Assembly (NCBI RefSeq): GCF_016744155.1
Contig: NZ_JADGEW010000012.1
Location: 47,257 to 111,256, forward strand
Direction: 5' to 3'
DNA from: Amphritea sp.
GTDB taxonomy: Bacteria; Pseudomonadota; Gammaproteobacteria; Pseudomonadales; Balneatricaceae
Length of the DNA stretch: 64,000 nt
Shown: positions 37,113 through 46,503 of the stretch, piece by piece
How the letters are laid out: each line of letters starts with the position of its first letter
Numbering within the stretch: the first letter of the stretch is position 1
Made by a program: the position numbers and the translations under genes
The notes under the pieces: model-generated
Seen by the model: the letters and a program-made list of their open reading frames with translations, nothing else
What the model was told of the DNA's origin: nothing
Database searches by the model: none

Positions 37113-37712
37113 TTATTCCATCTCTATATCTGCGGTGTAAGTCAGTCGGAAGGTCAGGTTGATACGTCCTTCTGATGGCCGACTGGTTTTTGGCACACTA
37201 TGGTGCCAGTAATGTTGTAACTGGCCTGACATTATCAGTAGGGAACCGCTATTGAGCAAGAGTTCCTGTTGGGATATTTTTTTATCGAATCGGTGGCGCA
37301 ATAGGAAACGACGTGACTGCCCAAGACTAAGTGAAGCGATAACCGGATTTTTCCCTAATTCTGGTTCATCGTCGCTGTGCCAGCCCATGCTGTCCTGACC
37401 ATTACGGTACTGATTGATCAGAACTGTGTTAAAACTGCATTGGCTGAGGGTTTCGATCTGCTGTTTTAGTCTTTTAATGGCCGGATGCCAGGGGTCACTA
37501 ATAAGGTTGAGCCCCGAGTAACGGTAGCTAATTCCAGGGTCCCCCTGAAAGCATTGTAACCGGGGGATGTTAACGGCCTTGCCAAACATTCTAATCTGAT
37601 CCTGTCGCCAGTTTAACTGCTGTTCCAGCGTCAGATAGAGTCGGTCTGCATCTTCATGGCTGATGAAATGCGGTTCCAGATACAACTCACCCTGAGGGAG
37701 GGTTGTTCTCAT
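37113..37712 (-). CDS. Alpha-ketoglutarate-dependent dioxygenase AlkB family
   Basis: 199 residues, close to eukaryotic AlkBH2/3-type bacterial members. Fe(II) ligands: GWHSDDEPELG (HxD) and the later His in LQHYWHHSVPKT; the 2-oxoglutarate-binding Arg lies in GRINLTFR. It removes alkyl groups from DNA or RNA bases. Overlaps the preceding PRPP-synthetase-like gene by four bases (ATGA). Confidence 0.9.
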   Translation of the reverse strand: MRTTLPQGELYLEPHFISHEDADRLYLTLEQQLNWRQDQIRMFGKAVNIPRLQCFQGDPGISYRYSGLNLISDPWHPAIKRLKQQIETLSQCSFNTVLINQYRNGQDSMGWHSDDEPELGKNPVIASLSLGQSRRFLLRHRFDKKISQQELLLNSGSLLIMSGQLQHYWHHSVPKTSRPSEGRINLTFRLTYTADIEME

Positions 37713-38593
37713 TCTTTGAGTAGTTCTTTAGTAGCTACAGCGATTGCCGGAGCTATTTCGATCACACTACTGGGATGAACAATGCAGCGACTGGTGGCGA
37801 CATTAGCGATCGCTTCAAGCTGCTGATATGCATCACCTGCGAAGATACCATGGACTGCGATACAGGTAGCTTTAGGCATACGGGCTTCTTTCAGGTGGAT
37901 GACCGTTTCCATCATGGTGCGGCCACTGGATATAATATCATCGACCAGTACTGGTGTGTGATTGAGCCAGCGTTCGACGTCCGGCAGAGTGACTTCCACA
38001 TCATAATCACCCAGCCGGGTTTTGCTGAGTACCTGGAAGGGGGCGTCAGCGAGTTTAGCAACCTCAGAAACCCACTGTTCGCTTTCGCTGTCCGGGCCGA
38101 TCAGCAGTGGGTTTTGAATATGTTCTTTGATCCAGTTGGCGATCAGCGGTGCGGCATGCACAACTCTGGAAGGGATGTTATAGATCTCATCAAGTTTTTT
38201 GTAACGGTGCAGATGAGGGTCGACGGTGACCAGGAAATCGAGATGTTCAGAGATCAGTTTGGCAAAGGGACGGGAGCTAACAGATTCACCATCATGAAAC
38301 TGCTTATCCTGGCGCATATAGGCAAGATAGGGGGTGATTAGACCGATCTTTTTTGCACCCATCTCGCGCAGGGTAGTGGCCAGTAACAGGAGCCGGAGAA
38401 TTTTATTATCGGGCTGATAAAGGTTGCACAGAATAACCACGTTGCGGTCTTTGCATTCGGTTATAACCCGCAGATAGGTCTCCTGATCCGGAAAACGGCG
38501 AAGCTCCAGTTCCCCTCTGCGAGCGTCGAGTTCATCGCATAGCTGGGCTTCCAGAACAGGATCAGATTCCAGATTGATCAGAATAGTTTTCAT
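37709..38593 (-). CDS. Ribose-phosphate pyrophosphokinase-like protein
   Basis: 294 residues, PRPP-synthetase fold. Seen: RRFPDQETYLR, ITPYLAYMRQDKQF (ATP/ribose loop), VDPHLHRY, and the PRPP-binding LVDDIISSGRTMMET. It is shorter than the housekeeping enzyme (about 315) and diverged, and its operon is different from that of the usual prs, so it is likely a second, specialised copy. It may use ribose-5-phosphate or another sugar phosphate. Coupled to both neighbours by four-base overlaps. Confidence 0.85.
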   Translation of the reverse strand: MKTILINLESDPVLEAQLCDELDARRGELELRRFPDQETYLRVITECKDRNVVILCNLYQPDNKILRLLLLATTLREMGAKKIGLITPYLAYMRQDKQFHDGESVSSRPFAKLISEHLDFLVTVDPHLHRYKKLDEIYNIPSRVVHAAPLIANWIKEHIQNPLLIGPDSESEQWVSEVAKLADAPFQVLSKTRLGDYDVEVTLPDVERWLNHTPVLVDDIISSGRTMMETVIHLKEARMPKATCIAVHGIFAGDAYQQLEAIANVATSRCIVHPSSVIEIAPAIAVATKELLKE

Positions 38594-40119
38594 GTATCAG
38601 ATACCTCGGTGGTCAGGCAGATAATCTCCGGATGACTTTCTAAAAAGTCGACCGCATAGTTGAGTTCGCCAGAGCTTTCGGCGTGGATAGTGAATAATGG
38701 GTCTTGAGGATGAACCAACTGACCGAGCTTGGCGTGAATTTCGACGCCTGCTGTCAGGTCCATAGGGGCGCCGGCTAATTTGGCTACCTGCGCTAAAAGG
38801 CGGTTATCGATCGATGAGACATAACCTTTCTCTTCAGCCATGTGCTTAAACAGATAGGAAGCTTCACCGGGCTGTTTCATGCCGCCCTGAGCGTTACAGA
38901 TTGCCGCGAACTTTTTCCAGGCTAACCCTGTTTCCAGAATAGTCGTGGCTTTCTCAATGCCTGTTCCTGCGGTTACAGTGCCCGACATCTCTAACATGGC
39001 GCCAGCCATGGTCAGAACTCGCTGTTTCAGGTCCTGGGGAGCGTCGGTGTCATTTTGTAATACCGCCATGACATCTTTCGCTTCAAGGGTAGGGCCGATA
39101 CCGTTACCGACCGGTTGGCTGCCGTCTGTATAGAGAATCTGAACCTTGATTCCCAGTCGTTCACTGACGGTCATAAAAGAGTTTGCCAGTTTGTCCGCGG
39201 CTTCCTGCGATCTGACCTTTGCTGTCGGACCGACCGGGATATCTATAAGCACGTGAGTTGCCCCCGCGGCTATTTTTTTTGACAGTACTGAGGCGATTAG
39301 CTGGCCTTCGCTATCAATATCCAGCGCCCGTTCAACCTGTATAAGAATGTCATCGGAAGGGCTTAATCGTACGGAACCACCCCAGGCGAGACAGGCTCCT
39401 TCCTGTTTGACCACCTGCTTCATCTGTTCCAGTGTCAGGCTGACATCGGTCATCGTCTCCATGGTATCAGCGGTACCGGCGGGTGAGGTAATTGCCCGGG
39501 ATGATGTTTTAGGCATGGTCAGGCCACTGGCGGCCAGGATAGAGACAACAATAGGGGTGGTGCGATTGCCGGGCAGCCCTCCCACGCAGTGTTTATCAAT
39601 GACCAGAGGCTGTTCCCAGTCGATACGACTGCCCGAATCTATCATCGCCTGGGTTAGTGCTGTTATCTCTGTGTCGTTGAGCTTGTCGTCACCGCAGGCG
39701 GTAATGAAGGCGGCGATATGAACATCAGCATAGCGGCCATCGACGATGTCATTGATGATTTCTTGAAATTGCTGCTTATTGAGTTGGTGCCCGTAAACTT
39801 TTGAGCGTACATGGGAGAGTGACTGTACGGGTCTTGGGTGAGATAACCAAACGTGATCGTCGGTGTTCAGATGGAGTCGATGCCAGGCGGATTCAGAAAA
39901 ACCGATCTGACCACGGCGGAGCATTTCTCCAGTAACTATGTTCAGTGTTGCGATGATCTTATTGTGTTCAGTATGTACTAAGACTCGGGATAGAGCGGAA
40001 AACCCTTCTGAACGACAGACTGGGCTGTCTGCCCGTAGGTAGATGATTGGCTCCTGACGGGTATCAATTCCCAGTCTCCGTGCCTGCAGCGTTGTCGCTC
40101 GTTCGGGGGTTGAAATCAT
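38590..40119 (-). CDS. Thymidine phosphorylase family protein (AMP-phosphorylase-like length)
   Basis: 509 residues with an extra N-terminal domain of about 85 residues before the pyrimidine phosphorylase core, the size of archaeal AMP phosphorylase rather than E. coli DeoA (440). Core motifs: VDGRYADVHIAAFI, the family signature SSRAITSPAGTADTMET, KHCVGGLPGNRT, and GPTAKVRSQEA. It cleaves nucleosides or nucleotides with phosphate. First gene of the series deoA-like, prs-like, alkB, nfsA. Confidence 0.85.
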   Translation of the reverse strand: MISTPERATTLQARRLGIDTRQEPIIYLRADSPVCRSEGFSALSRVLVHTEHNKIIATLNIVTGEMLRRGQIGFSESAWHRLHLNTDDHVWLSHPRPVQSLSHVRSKVYGHQLNKQQFQEIINDIVDGRYADVHIAAFITACGDDKLNDTEITALTQAMIDSGSRIDWEQPLVIDKHCVGGLPGNRTTPIVVSILAASGLTMPKTSSRAITSPAGTADTMETMTDVSLTLEQMKQVVKQEGACLAWGGSVRLSPSDDILIQVERALDIDSEGQLIASVLSKKIAAGATHVLIDIPVGPTAKVRSQEAADKLANSFMTVSERLGIKVQILYTDGSQPVGNGIGPTLEAKDVMAVLQNDTDAPQDLKQRVLTMAGAMLEMSGTVTAGTGIEKATTILETGLAWKKFAAICNAQGGMKQPGEASYLFKHMAEEKGYVSSIDNRLLAQVAKLAGAPMDLTAGVEIHAKLGQLVHPQDPLFTIHAESSGELNYAVDFLESHPEIICLTTEVSDT

Positions 40120-40368
40120 ATCAGCTGTGCTCCCTATCCAGGCGTTTACCTGGCTGCATTCGCTTCTTATTGGTTAGAGCTTACCTTGGTTATAGCAGAG
40201 ATTATTAGGGCCTGTATATGATCTGAGTACCCAGAGGGGGTGCTAAGGCGCAAAGGACATATTTGTATTTTCTTTAATTCAGGGGCTTCAGAATAAGACA
40301 GGTGGCGTGAAACCTGAGAGCTGATAGAATGTTGCCACTTAGTTTATAGACAGATAAAGAAGGACATC

Positions 40369-41223
40369 ATGGAACGCAGATTCAGACTGGTATTGGCTTG
40401 CCCTGATCGCTTGGGTATTGTTGCAATGGTAAGTAATTTTATCTCCAGTCATGGCGGCTCTATTGCTGACGCCAATCAGCACTCCGATAGTTCAAATGGT
40501 TGGTTTTTCATGCGGGTTGAGATCGTTTCTGCATCGGTGAACTTTAGCCGTGAACAGTTGATCGAGCAGTTCACGCCTATTGCTCAGTCATTCAACATGC
40601 AGTGGGAAATAACTGATTCTGAGACGCCTAAAAAAGTGGTGCTGATGGCAAGTAAAGACTCCCATTGTCTGGCTGACTTACTATACCGTTACCATGAAGG
40701 TGAACTGGATTGTGAGATTCCTTGTGTGATCTCTAACCATGATGACCTGCGCAGCATGGTGGAATGGCACGGAATTCCTTATCACCATGTGCCAGTGGAT
40801 AAAGAGGATAAGCAACCTCACTTTGATAAAGTCCATCAGCTGATCGTAGAACATCAGGCTGAAACCATCGTGTTGGCGCGCTATATGCAGATTTTACCTA
40901 GTAGTGTTTGCGATCTGTATCGACATAAAATTATTAATATTCACCATAGCTTTTTACCCTCTTTTGCCGGTGCAAAGCCTTACCATCAGGCCCATGATCG
41001 AGGCGTGAAGCTTATCGGCGCCACCTGTCACTATGTGACAGAAGAGCTGGATGCCGGGCCGATCATTGATCAGGATGTGGTGCGCGTTAGCCACCGGGAC
41101 CAGCCTGAAGAGATGGTTCGTCTGGGTAAGGATGTTGAGAAAACCGTTTTGTCCCGCGGATTGCGCTGGCATCTTGATGACCGGGTGTTAGTACATGGGA
41201 ATAAAACCGTCGTTTTTAACTAA
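40369..41223 (+). CDS. purU: Formyltetrahydrofolate deformylase
   Basis: 284 residues: an N-terminal ACT domain (RFRLVLACPDRLGIVAMVSNF, about 3-80) and a formyltransferase-fold domain (about 90-284) with Asn/His/Asp residues in NIHHSFLPSF and EELDAGPIIDQD. It hydrolyses 10-formyl-THF to formate and THF, balancing one-carbon pools. Ribosome site AGAAGGA before ATG 40369. Confidence 0.95.
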   Translation: MERRFRLVLACPDRLGIVAMVSNFISSHGGSIADANQHSDSSNGWFFMRVEIVSASVNFSREQLIEQFTPIAQSFNMQWEITDSETPKKVVLMASKDSHCLADLLYRYHEGELDCEIPCVISNHDDLRSMVEWHGIPYHHVPVDKEDKQPHFDKVHQLIVEHQAETIVLARYMQILPSSVCDLYRHKIINIHHSFLPSFAGAKPYHQAHDRGVKLIGATCHYVTEELDAGPIIDQDVVRVSHRDQPEEMVRLGKDVEKTVLSRGLRWHLDDRVLVHGNKTVVFN

Positions 41224-41350
41224 TAAACCCTTGTACGCCTAATTGATAGATCTCGGACAGTGTTTTGTGCTGCTTTCCTGGGCTAAGATGATATAAGAAC
41301 AGGGCCTGCAGGCCTGCAATACTACCTGATGTCCGTTTGGAGGATGCTCA

Positions 41351-41758
41351 ATGCTGCGATCTGTTAAAGCCAGCGATTACATGGCTGAGAAGCTGATAAC
41401 CTTTACCCCTGAAACTGATCTGTTCGAAGCGATCAATTTACTACTCAAATACCGTATCACCGGTGCTCCTGTTATAAGCAAGGAAGGTGAGCTGGTGGGC
41501 TTGTTATCTGAGGCCGATTGCCTGAAAGCAATATTAACGCTGACCTATCATGAGGAAGAGATGGGTGGTCGGGTAGGTGATTACATGTCGCCAGAGGTTT
41601 ACACCATCGCCCATGATGCCGATATTATTTCTGTGGCTGAGGAATTTATTAACAACGGAAGACGTCGCTTGCCGGTAGTAAAAAATGGTAAACTGATCGG
41701 CCAGATCAGTCGCCGTGATGTATTGCGTGCGGTAGAGCAGTTCGCACAAGACGGCTGA
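41351..41758 (+). CDS. Tandem CBS domain protein
   Basis: 135 residues made of two CBS motifs (ASDYMAEKLITFTPETDLFE to DCLKAILT; DYMSPEVYTIAHDADIIS to RRDVLRAVE). Such proteins bind adenine nucleotides as energy sensors. No partner is fused. GGAGGATGCTCA precedes the ATG. Target unknown. Confidence 0.88.
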   Translation: MLRSVKASDYMAEKLITFTPETDLFEAINLLLKYRITGAPVISKEGELVGLLSEADCLKAILTLTYHEEEMGGRVGDYMSPEVYTIAHDADIISVAEEFINNGRRRLPVVKNGKLIGQISRRDVLRAVEQFAQDG

Positions 41759-41888
41759 TCAGCTATCTGTATATATGTGAGTTGAGGGCCACCTCGTAGA
41801 TTCATCGAATCTTTTTTGAGATATTCTGATGGATTCACTGGGTGGCTTTGTTCTCTTTAGTTTTTACGTTTGATGTTATGGAATCAAT

Positions 41889-42812
41889 ATGAGCTTCCGC
41901 TTTCCGGAAAAACCCGTACTGTTTTACCCTTCTTTAGCTCGTACGGTAGGCTCCGATGAAGCGATTCTTCTGGCGTTGTATCATGAGTATATTCAGCTGC
42001 ATGGCCTGCCAGACCGGTCCGGTCACCCTTCAGCGGTGCTTAGCCGTGATGAGTGGTTAGCGCTGGCAAGCTTCTGGGATGAAGATCAGCTGGCAATTGT
42101 GACTAATAGTTTGGTTACGCAGGGGTATGTTCATGCGTCCTTTGGTCACGGAGGCGCGATAAAAGTCACCCTGATGAGCTCGCAAACGGCGGCTGAATAC
42201 CAAGGGGCTTCACAAGGTTATACTCAGGACGGAACCCATGTGCCTGAACATATCGCACCTGTCATCGTTCAGGATCTGCCAGTAGTCGAACAGCCTCCGG
42301 AACGGAGTGAGATCAGTCGTCGGGTACATCAGGCTCAACCTAGAAAATTAGGCCCGGCGCCAACCTTTGGCGGCAGTATTGGCTGGTCAAAAAGTCGTCA
42401 GATTACGCCTAGTTGTGAGACGACATCGGAAAATGATTTTGCGACACGCCTGAATGAAATTGAGAAGAAAAATCAGAAACTACATGCAATGTTTCTGGGT
42501 TGGCGCCCCTCTCAGACGCTGTTAGATATGCTACCCCGTCACAGTATTCCTGCTGACTTTGCTGACCAGTTGCTGGATGAGTTTGTACTCTATTGGCTGG
42601 ATAAAGACCGCAAAGAGTCGAATTGGGATCAGAAATTCCTTGCTTGGGTAAAGCGGGAGTGGGTTAATAAACAGACACGTGATGCTCGTAAAAAGCGGGC
42701 AGACGCAGGTACTAATAAAGGTGTAAGCCATGAAAACGCCCGGCCAGATAATAGGGAAAAGCGCAAGCGGGTTACCGCAGCCATCATGGACATCAAGGAC
42801 ACCGACTGGTAG
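41889..42812 (+). CDS. DnaT-like primosomal/replication protein
   Basis: 307 residues. The N-terminal part (MSFRFPEKPVLFYPSLARTV... ILLALYHEYIQ) is winged-helix-like, a polar linker follows (about 110-190), and the C-terminal domain FLGWRPSQTLLDMLPRHSIP to NWDQKFLAWVKREW matches the DnaT single-stranded-DNA-binding domain. The tail is basic. Overlaps the next gene by 83 bases, like a dnaT-dnaC unit. A helicase-loading role in restart is inferred. Confidence 0.75.
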   Translation: MSFRFPEKPVLFYPSLARTVGSDEAILLALYHEYIQLHGLPDRSGHPSAVLSRDEWLALASFWDEDQLAIVTNSLVTQGYVHASFGHGGAIKVTLMSSQTAAEYQGASQGYTQDGTHVPEHIAPVIVQDLPVVEQPPERSEISRRVHQAQPRKLGPAPTFGGSIGWSKSRQITPSCETTSENDFATRLNEIEKKNQKLHAMFLGWRPSQTLLDMLPRHSIPADFADQLLDEFVLYWLDKDRKESNWDQKFLAWVKREWVNKQTRDARKKRADAGTNKGVSHENARPDNREKRKRVTAAIMDIKDTDW

Positions 42813-43530
42813 TCCTGATGCCGCGGCTGAAGCTGCGGTAATCACCACCGAAACTAAAACCCTGGTTAATATGATTTTTGCCCGTTTTATGGCGATTTAT
42901 GGGCATAAATTTAAGAGCTGTTTTGAAACTCAGGATGAGATCCGTATCGCTAAACGCGAATGGGCTCTGAGTATTCAGGGCTACGGTGAAGCGGAAATGG
43001 TGTCAGCGATTAATCGCTGTAAAGAAACGCTGGCGTGGATGCCAACCATCTCTGAATTTCTGACCATCCTCAATGAACAAAGTGGTGACTTCGGACTGCC
43101 TCCGGCGAAAATTGCCTACGAAGAGGTTTGCCGTTACGCCGATCATCCAACGCAGCATGACTGGACTCATATAGCGCTTTATCATGCGGGCAAAGCTACT
43201 GGCTGGTTCCGTTTACGCAGTGAAAATGAAGATCGGATTTTTCCTGATTTTCGTTATAACTATCAGGTGATCTGCCGTCGGGTGCGTGCCGGGGAAGATC
43301 TCTCGGTAGAAGTTCATGTGGCGTTGGAAGACAAGAGTGATAATACCCTGGTGGAGTTTATTCAACGCTGGGGAGAGGCGCAAAAGCTGAGCCCTGAGCA
43401 TGCCAGTACTCTACTATTTTATCTGACCAAACCCGCAGGAACTGAAGTTCGTGAACGTTTCCGCCAAGCCAGCCAGCAACGGGCTGAAAGCTGGGGCTTG
43501 AGTGTAAAGCTACCGGACGATTATCAATAA
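42730..43530 (+). CDS. Phage lambda replication protein P-like helicase loader
   Basis: 266 residues. FKSCFETQDEIRIAKREWALSIQGYGEAEM and CKETLAWMPTISEFLTIL match the lambda-P family, which loads DnaB helicase. No ATPase motif is visible, unlike DnaC. The first 40 residues, encoded in the overlap with the DnaT-like gene, look non-conserved. AAGG at 42718 supports ATG 42730. No other phage gene is nearby, so it looks like a resident chromosomal gene. Confidence 0.75.
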   Translation: MKTPGQIIGKSASGLPQPSWTSRTPTGSPDAAAEAAVITTETKTLVNMIFARFMAIYGHKFKSCFETQDEIRIAKREWALSIQGYGEAEMVSAINRCKETLAWMPTISEFLTILNEQSGDFGLPPAKIAYEEVCRYADHPTQHDWTHIALYHAGKATGWFRLRSENEDRIFPDFRYNYQVICRRVRAGEDLSVEVHVALEDKSDNTLVEFIQRWGEAQKLSPEHASTLLFYLTKPAGTEVRERFRQASQQRAESWGLSVKLPDDYQ

Positions 43531-43713
43531 TAAATAGCTCCTGATCTGTAAGTAATTGTCCTTCCGTGTGGCTGTTTACTAGATAAAATAAAAGCTGATG
43601 TTTAATACGTGGGCCGTTTTATTCAAGTGTTGAGTCAAACATATGTTATGTCTGTATTGCGCTACTTTGGAAAGCTATGAATTACCATCTTGGCGCACGT
43701 TTTGGAGGTCAGC

Positions 43714-44958
43714 TTGAGTATCGAAATTGACCTGAGAACGCTCAGTCTTACGTTGATTCTCTTCAGTGCGCTTTTTGGTATTGGAATGTTTCTTTTTGGA
43801 AGAGCTCATCGCTCTTTCGTGGGAATCAAATTGATGGGGCTGGGTTATCTCACTATAGGTGTAGGGCACTTCTTACTGGGTATGCGTGATGTCTTAAATG
43901 ATTTCACTACAATCGTAGTTGCCAATCCAATTATTTGTTTGGGGGCTATTTTAATATATAAGGGGCTCTTTGACTTTCTCGATATTGCCCCCAAGCTGGG
44001 CTACCACTTAAACCTACTGTTAATACCTGTGTTTGCAGGATTGCTCTATTACTATAAATTTCAAGACCCCGATATAAATGTGCGCATCATATTATTCTCG
44101 CTCTTTTATTCCATGACCTGTTTTGTTCCTGCTTTCGGTATATGGAAACGCTACAGAAATAATTCCAGTGTACAAATACATATCCTGTTCTACATGTTCT
44201 TTATCATGGGTATCTTCTATCTGTTTCGAACGGTATGGACTAGCTTTGAAGCCCAACATCTCAATTTTATGGATGCAGGTGCTATTCACTCAATAACTGT
44301 TATCGTCTCTGAACTTCTCGTTATTATGACTTCCTTCATAACGATATGGATGGCCTCGGACAAGCTTCAAGCAAAGCTATCGATCATGGCAAGGATAGAT
44401 TCTCTAACACAGCTCTACAATAGAAGAACTTTTGAAGAAAGCAGCGATGCAGAGTTTAGCCGTGCTAGGCGAATGAAATCGACTTTTTCTATCATTATTT
44501 GCGACTTAGACTTGTTTAAAAATATTAATGATCAGTATGGCCACCCAATGGGAGATGAAGTACTGAAAATTTTCGCAGACACCCTCAGAGACAACGTTCG
44601 TAAGCATGATATTGTGGCACGCTTTGGGGGCGAAGAGTTCGTCATCCTTCTACCTGAAACAGATTCGAAGAGAAGCATAGTCGTAGCCGAAAATATTAGG
44701 AACAAAGCTTACTCTTCTAGTGTTCGCAGTCAGGATGGTTCAAGTATATTGTTTTCGGCAAGTTTTGGTGTATCACACTACGAGCGTGATGATAATGACT
44801 GGATGACTGTTCTGAAACGTGCGGACAGGGCCTTATACTCTGCGAAACAAAATGGAAGAAATAGAGTGGTCGTATTAGAGAAGGGTGAAGAATCTAGCTC
44901 AGAAGCGGTATTGCCGACCTCTACAACAAAGCATAGCTCAAAGCTGATCGTTAATTGA
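43714..44958 (+). CDS. Membrane diguanylate cyclase (GGDEF)
   Basis: About 414 residues. Residues 1-220 have six or seven membrane helices; the GGDEF domain follows (about 235-395) with ARIDSLTQLYNRRTFEE, DLDLFKNINDQYGH and the active RFGGEEF. An RKHD motif five residues before the A-site is a product-inhibition I-site. It makes cyclic di-GMP. Start: GGAGG at 43704-43708 sits six bases before TTG 43714; the frame also opens at TTG 43690. Confidence 0.9.
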   Translation: MSIEIDLRTLSLTLILFSALFGIGMFLFGRAHRSFVGIKLMGLGYLTIGVGHFLLGMRDVLNDFTTIVVANPIICLGAILIYKGLFDFLDIAPKLGYHLNLLLIPVFAGLLYYYKFQDPDINVRIILFSLFYSMTCFVPAFGIWKRYRNNSSVQIHILFYMFFIMGIFYLFRTVWTSFEAQHLNFMDAGAIHSITVIVSELLVIMTSFITIWMASDKLQAKLSIMARIDSLTQLYNRRTFEESSDAEFSRARRMKSTFSIIICDLDLFKNINDQYGHPMGDEVLKIFADTLRDNVRKHDIVARFGGEEFVILLPETDSKRSIVVAENIRNKAYSSSVRSQDGSSILFSASFGVSHYERDDNDWMTVLKRADRALYSAKQNGRNRVVVLEKGEESSSEAVLPTSTTKHSSKLIVN

Positions 44959-45014
44959 TCTGTAAATGAATCAATAGGGTCTGAATCAAGAGTCTATAGG
45001 ATCAGAGTAATTCG

Positions 45015-45050
45015 AATCAATAGAGCCAGAGTGGCCCTATTGATTTTATA
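45015..45050 (+). terminator. Terminator hairpin between convergent genes
   Basis: AATCAATAG-a-GCCA-gag-TGGC-c-CTATTGATT with one mismatch, then TTTATATTTT. Serves the diguanylate cyclase; could also act for the minus-strand DUF3549 gene. Confidence 0.75.
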
Positions 45051-45069
45051 TTTTCAGTTCAGTCCGTCT

Positions 45070-46152
45070 TCAGAGAAACCCATCCCCAAACATCCCACCA
45101 ATTGCTTGGCTCAGTGCATCGCTACGTTCCGGTGATCGGAACTGCTGTAGTGTCAGTGCCCGTAAAGTTGGAATAAACATCAGATCTGCCATGACCCGGT
45201 TAAAACATTCCTGACCTGTCGGATTGATCGCCAGTTTTTCTAAGAATGGTTGCAATAGCTCGGGGTACTGGAGGCTTGCCCAGCAGCGGCTGGCAAGGGC
45301 TGCAATGACTTCCGCTTCGGTACCATAACGGCTGTTAAGCACACTATTCAAAGCGGCGATTTTTTCTTCAGTTTCAGGGCATTGAGAGACTGCCCTGAGT
45401 AATGCGCCGATTTGATTGGCAGATACTTTTTCTTCAGATACGGCGGTGTTTAGTTTCAGTAGTATTGATTGAGTCAGTGCTGCACCGGGCTGAATGTGTT
45501 CGATAAAAGTAGAAATCGCTTCCAGTGGGGTGTCTGGTAGCTGATTGAATATCGTGGCGAGTTTCTCTTCGTTGCTCGTTTTTCCAGGCTCTTCCTGGCA
45601 GCGAATGACATAATCCGCTATTCCTTGGTACCCGAGCGTATTCCAGTCGCTTAGTTCAGATTTTCCATGAAAATAGGATCGGGCAGTATCATAGAAGCTC
45701 GATGCTGGTTGACGGGTAGTCAGCGTCGCCGTGGCGTGAAAGGCGGCCATCTTTTCCTGATCAGGGGTAAAGGAGAAGGGGTTGTCCTTCAGTGCATCCC
45801 GGTATTCGGTTGCGTCAGTGGGCTGGTCCAGTGGGCCTTTACCCATGCTGTTGCTCAGGTTTTGCAGTAGTCGGTTGAGGAAATCATCCCGTGCAGCCTG
45901 TACCAGAAAACCCTGCTCATCAAGTGGTAGCTTGAGAAACCATACGACGTTTTCTTCAGCACGCTTAGGGTTCCACATAAGTACTGCGACCCAGGCTTGA
46001 TGAAGAAAGGGCTTCGGGTAGGGTATGTGCCCCATCTCCATCTGACGAAAGGTGTCAGGTGATAGCTTGCTGATGCAGCGGCCCATATCGAAAATACGAA
46101 ATTGTGCTTCAGTTTGCCGGATAAAATCGGTCAGTGTTTCAAAATGTGCCAT
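45070..46152 (-). CDS. DUF3549 family protein
   Basis: 360 residues, helical, no signal peptide. FETLTDFIRQTEAQFRIFDMGR and PYPKPFLHQAWVAVLMWNP at the N-terminus are the DUF3549 hallmark, found in Vibrio, Pseudomonas and Oceanospirillales. HEAT-like helical repeats are possible in the C-terminal half. Function unknown. Confidence 0.85.
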   Translation of the reverse strand: MAHFETLTDFIRQTEAQFRIFDMGRCISKLSPDTFRQMEMGHIPYPKPFLHQAWVAVLMWNPKRAEENVVWFLKLPLDEQGFLVQAARDDFLNRLLQNLSNSMGKGPLDQPTDATEYRDALKDNPFSFTPDQEKMAAFHATATLTTRQPASSFYDTARSYFHGKSELSDWNTLGYQGIADYVIRCQEEPGKTSNEEKLATIFNQLPDTPLEAISTFIEHIQPGAALTQSILLKLNTAVSEEKVSANQIGALLRAVSQCPETEEKIAALNSVLNSRYGTEAEVIAALASRCWASLQYPELLQPFLEKLAINPTGQECFNRVMADLMFIPTLRALTLQQFRSPERSDALSQAIGGMFGDGFL

Positions 46153-46503
46153 TCTGGTGCCTGGTAGGAAAAAAACTGCGGCTATTTTAACAGCGTGGGC
46201 AGAACAGATACAGTGATCACTTTAGGTTAAAAGTCTCTATCTAAATGATGAGTTTCGTCAGAAGAGTGCGCAGCGGCGGGGAAGAGTCTGACTTTGATGG
46301 CACCTAAGTGATATCAAACTTTGATAATCTCTAATTTCACCCATATTGGTACTGAAATTGCTGTAGCTTTAGCGGTATATTTTATATCATATTCTTATTG
46401 GTAAAATTTTCACTCTATTGTTTTTTCTTGATGTTTTAATGGCTCTGAACAAGGGCTGTATAAAGCAGCAATGGGAACGATTTATTGGTTGAAGGGAGCT
46501 TTT
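46153..46503. other. AT-rich intergenic region before the DUF1538 operon
   Basis: About 350 bases. Several TATATT/TATCAT-like boxes occur at 46376-46395 and probably carry the promoter of the operon at 46504. I see no gene, RNA or clear operator. Confidence 0.5.

Noticed and set aside
37775..38341. 188-codon plus-strand frame opposite the PRPP-synthetase-like gene
   Set aside because: Antisense shadow; the minus-strand gene has clear motifs and coupled neighbours.
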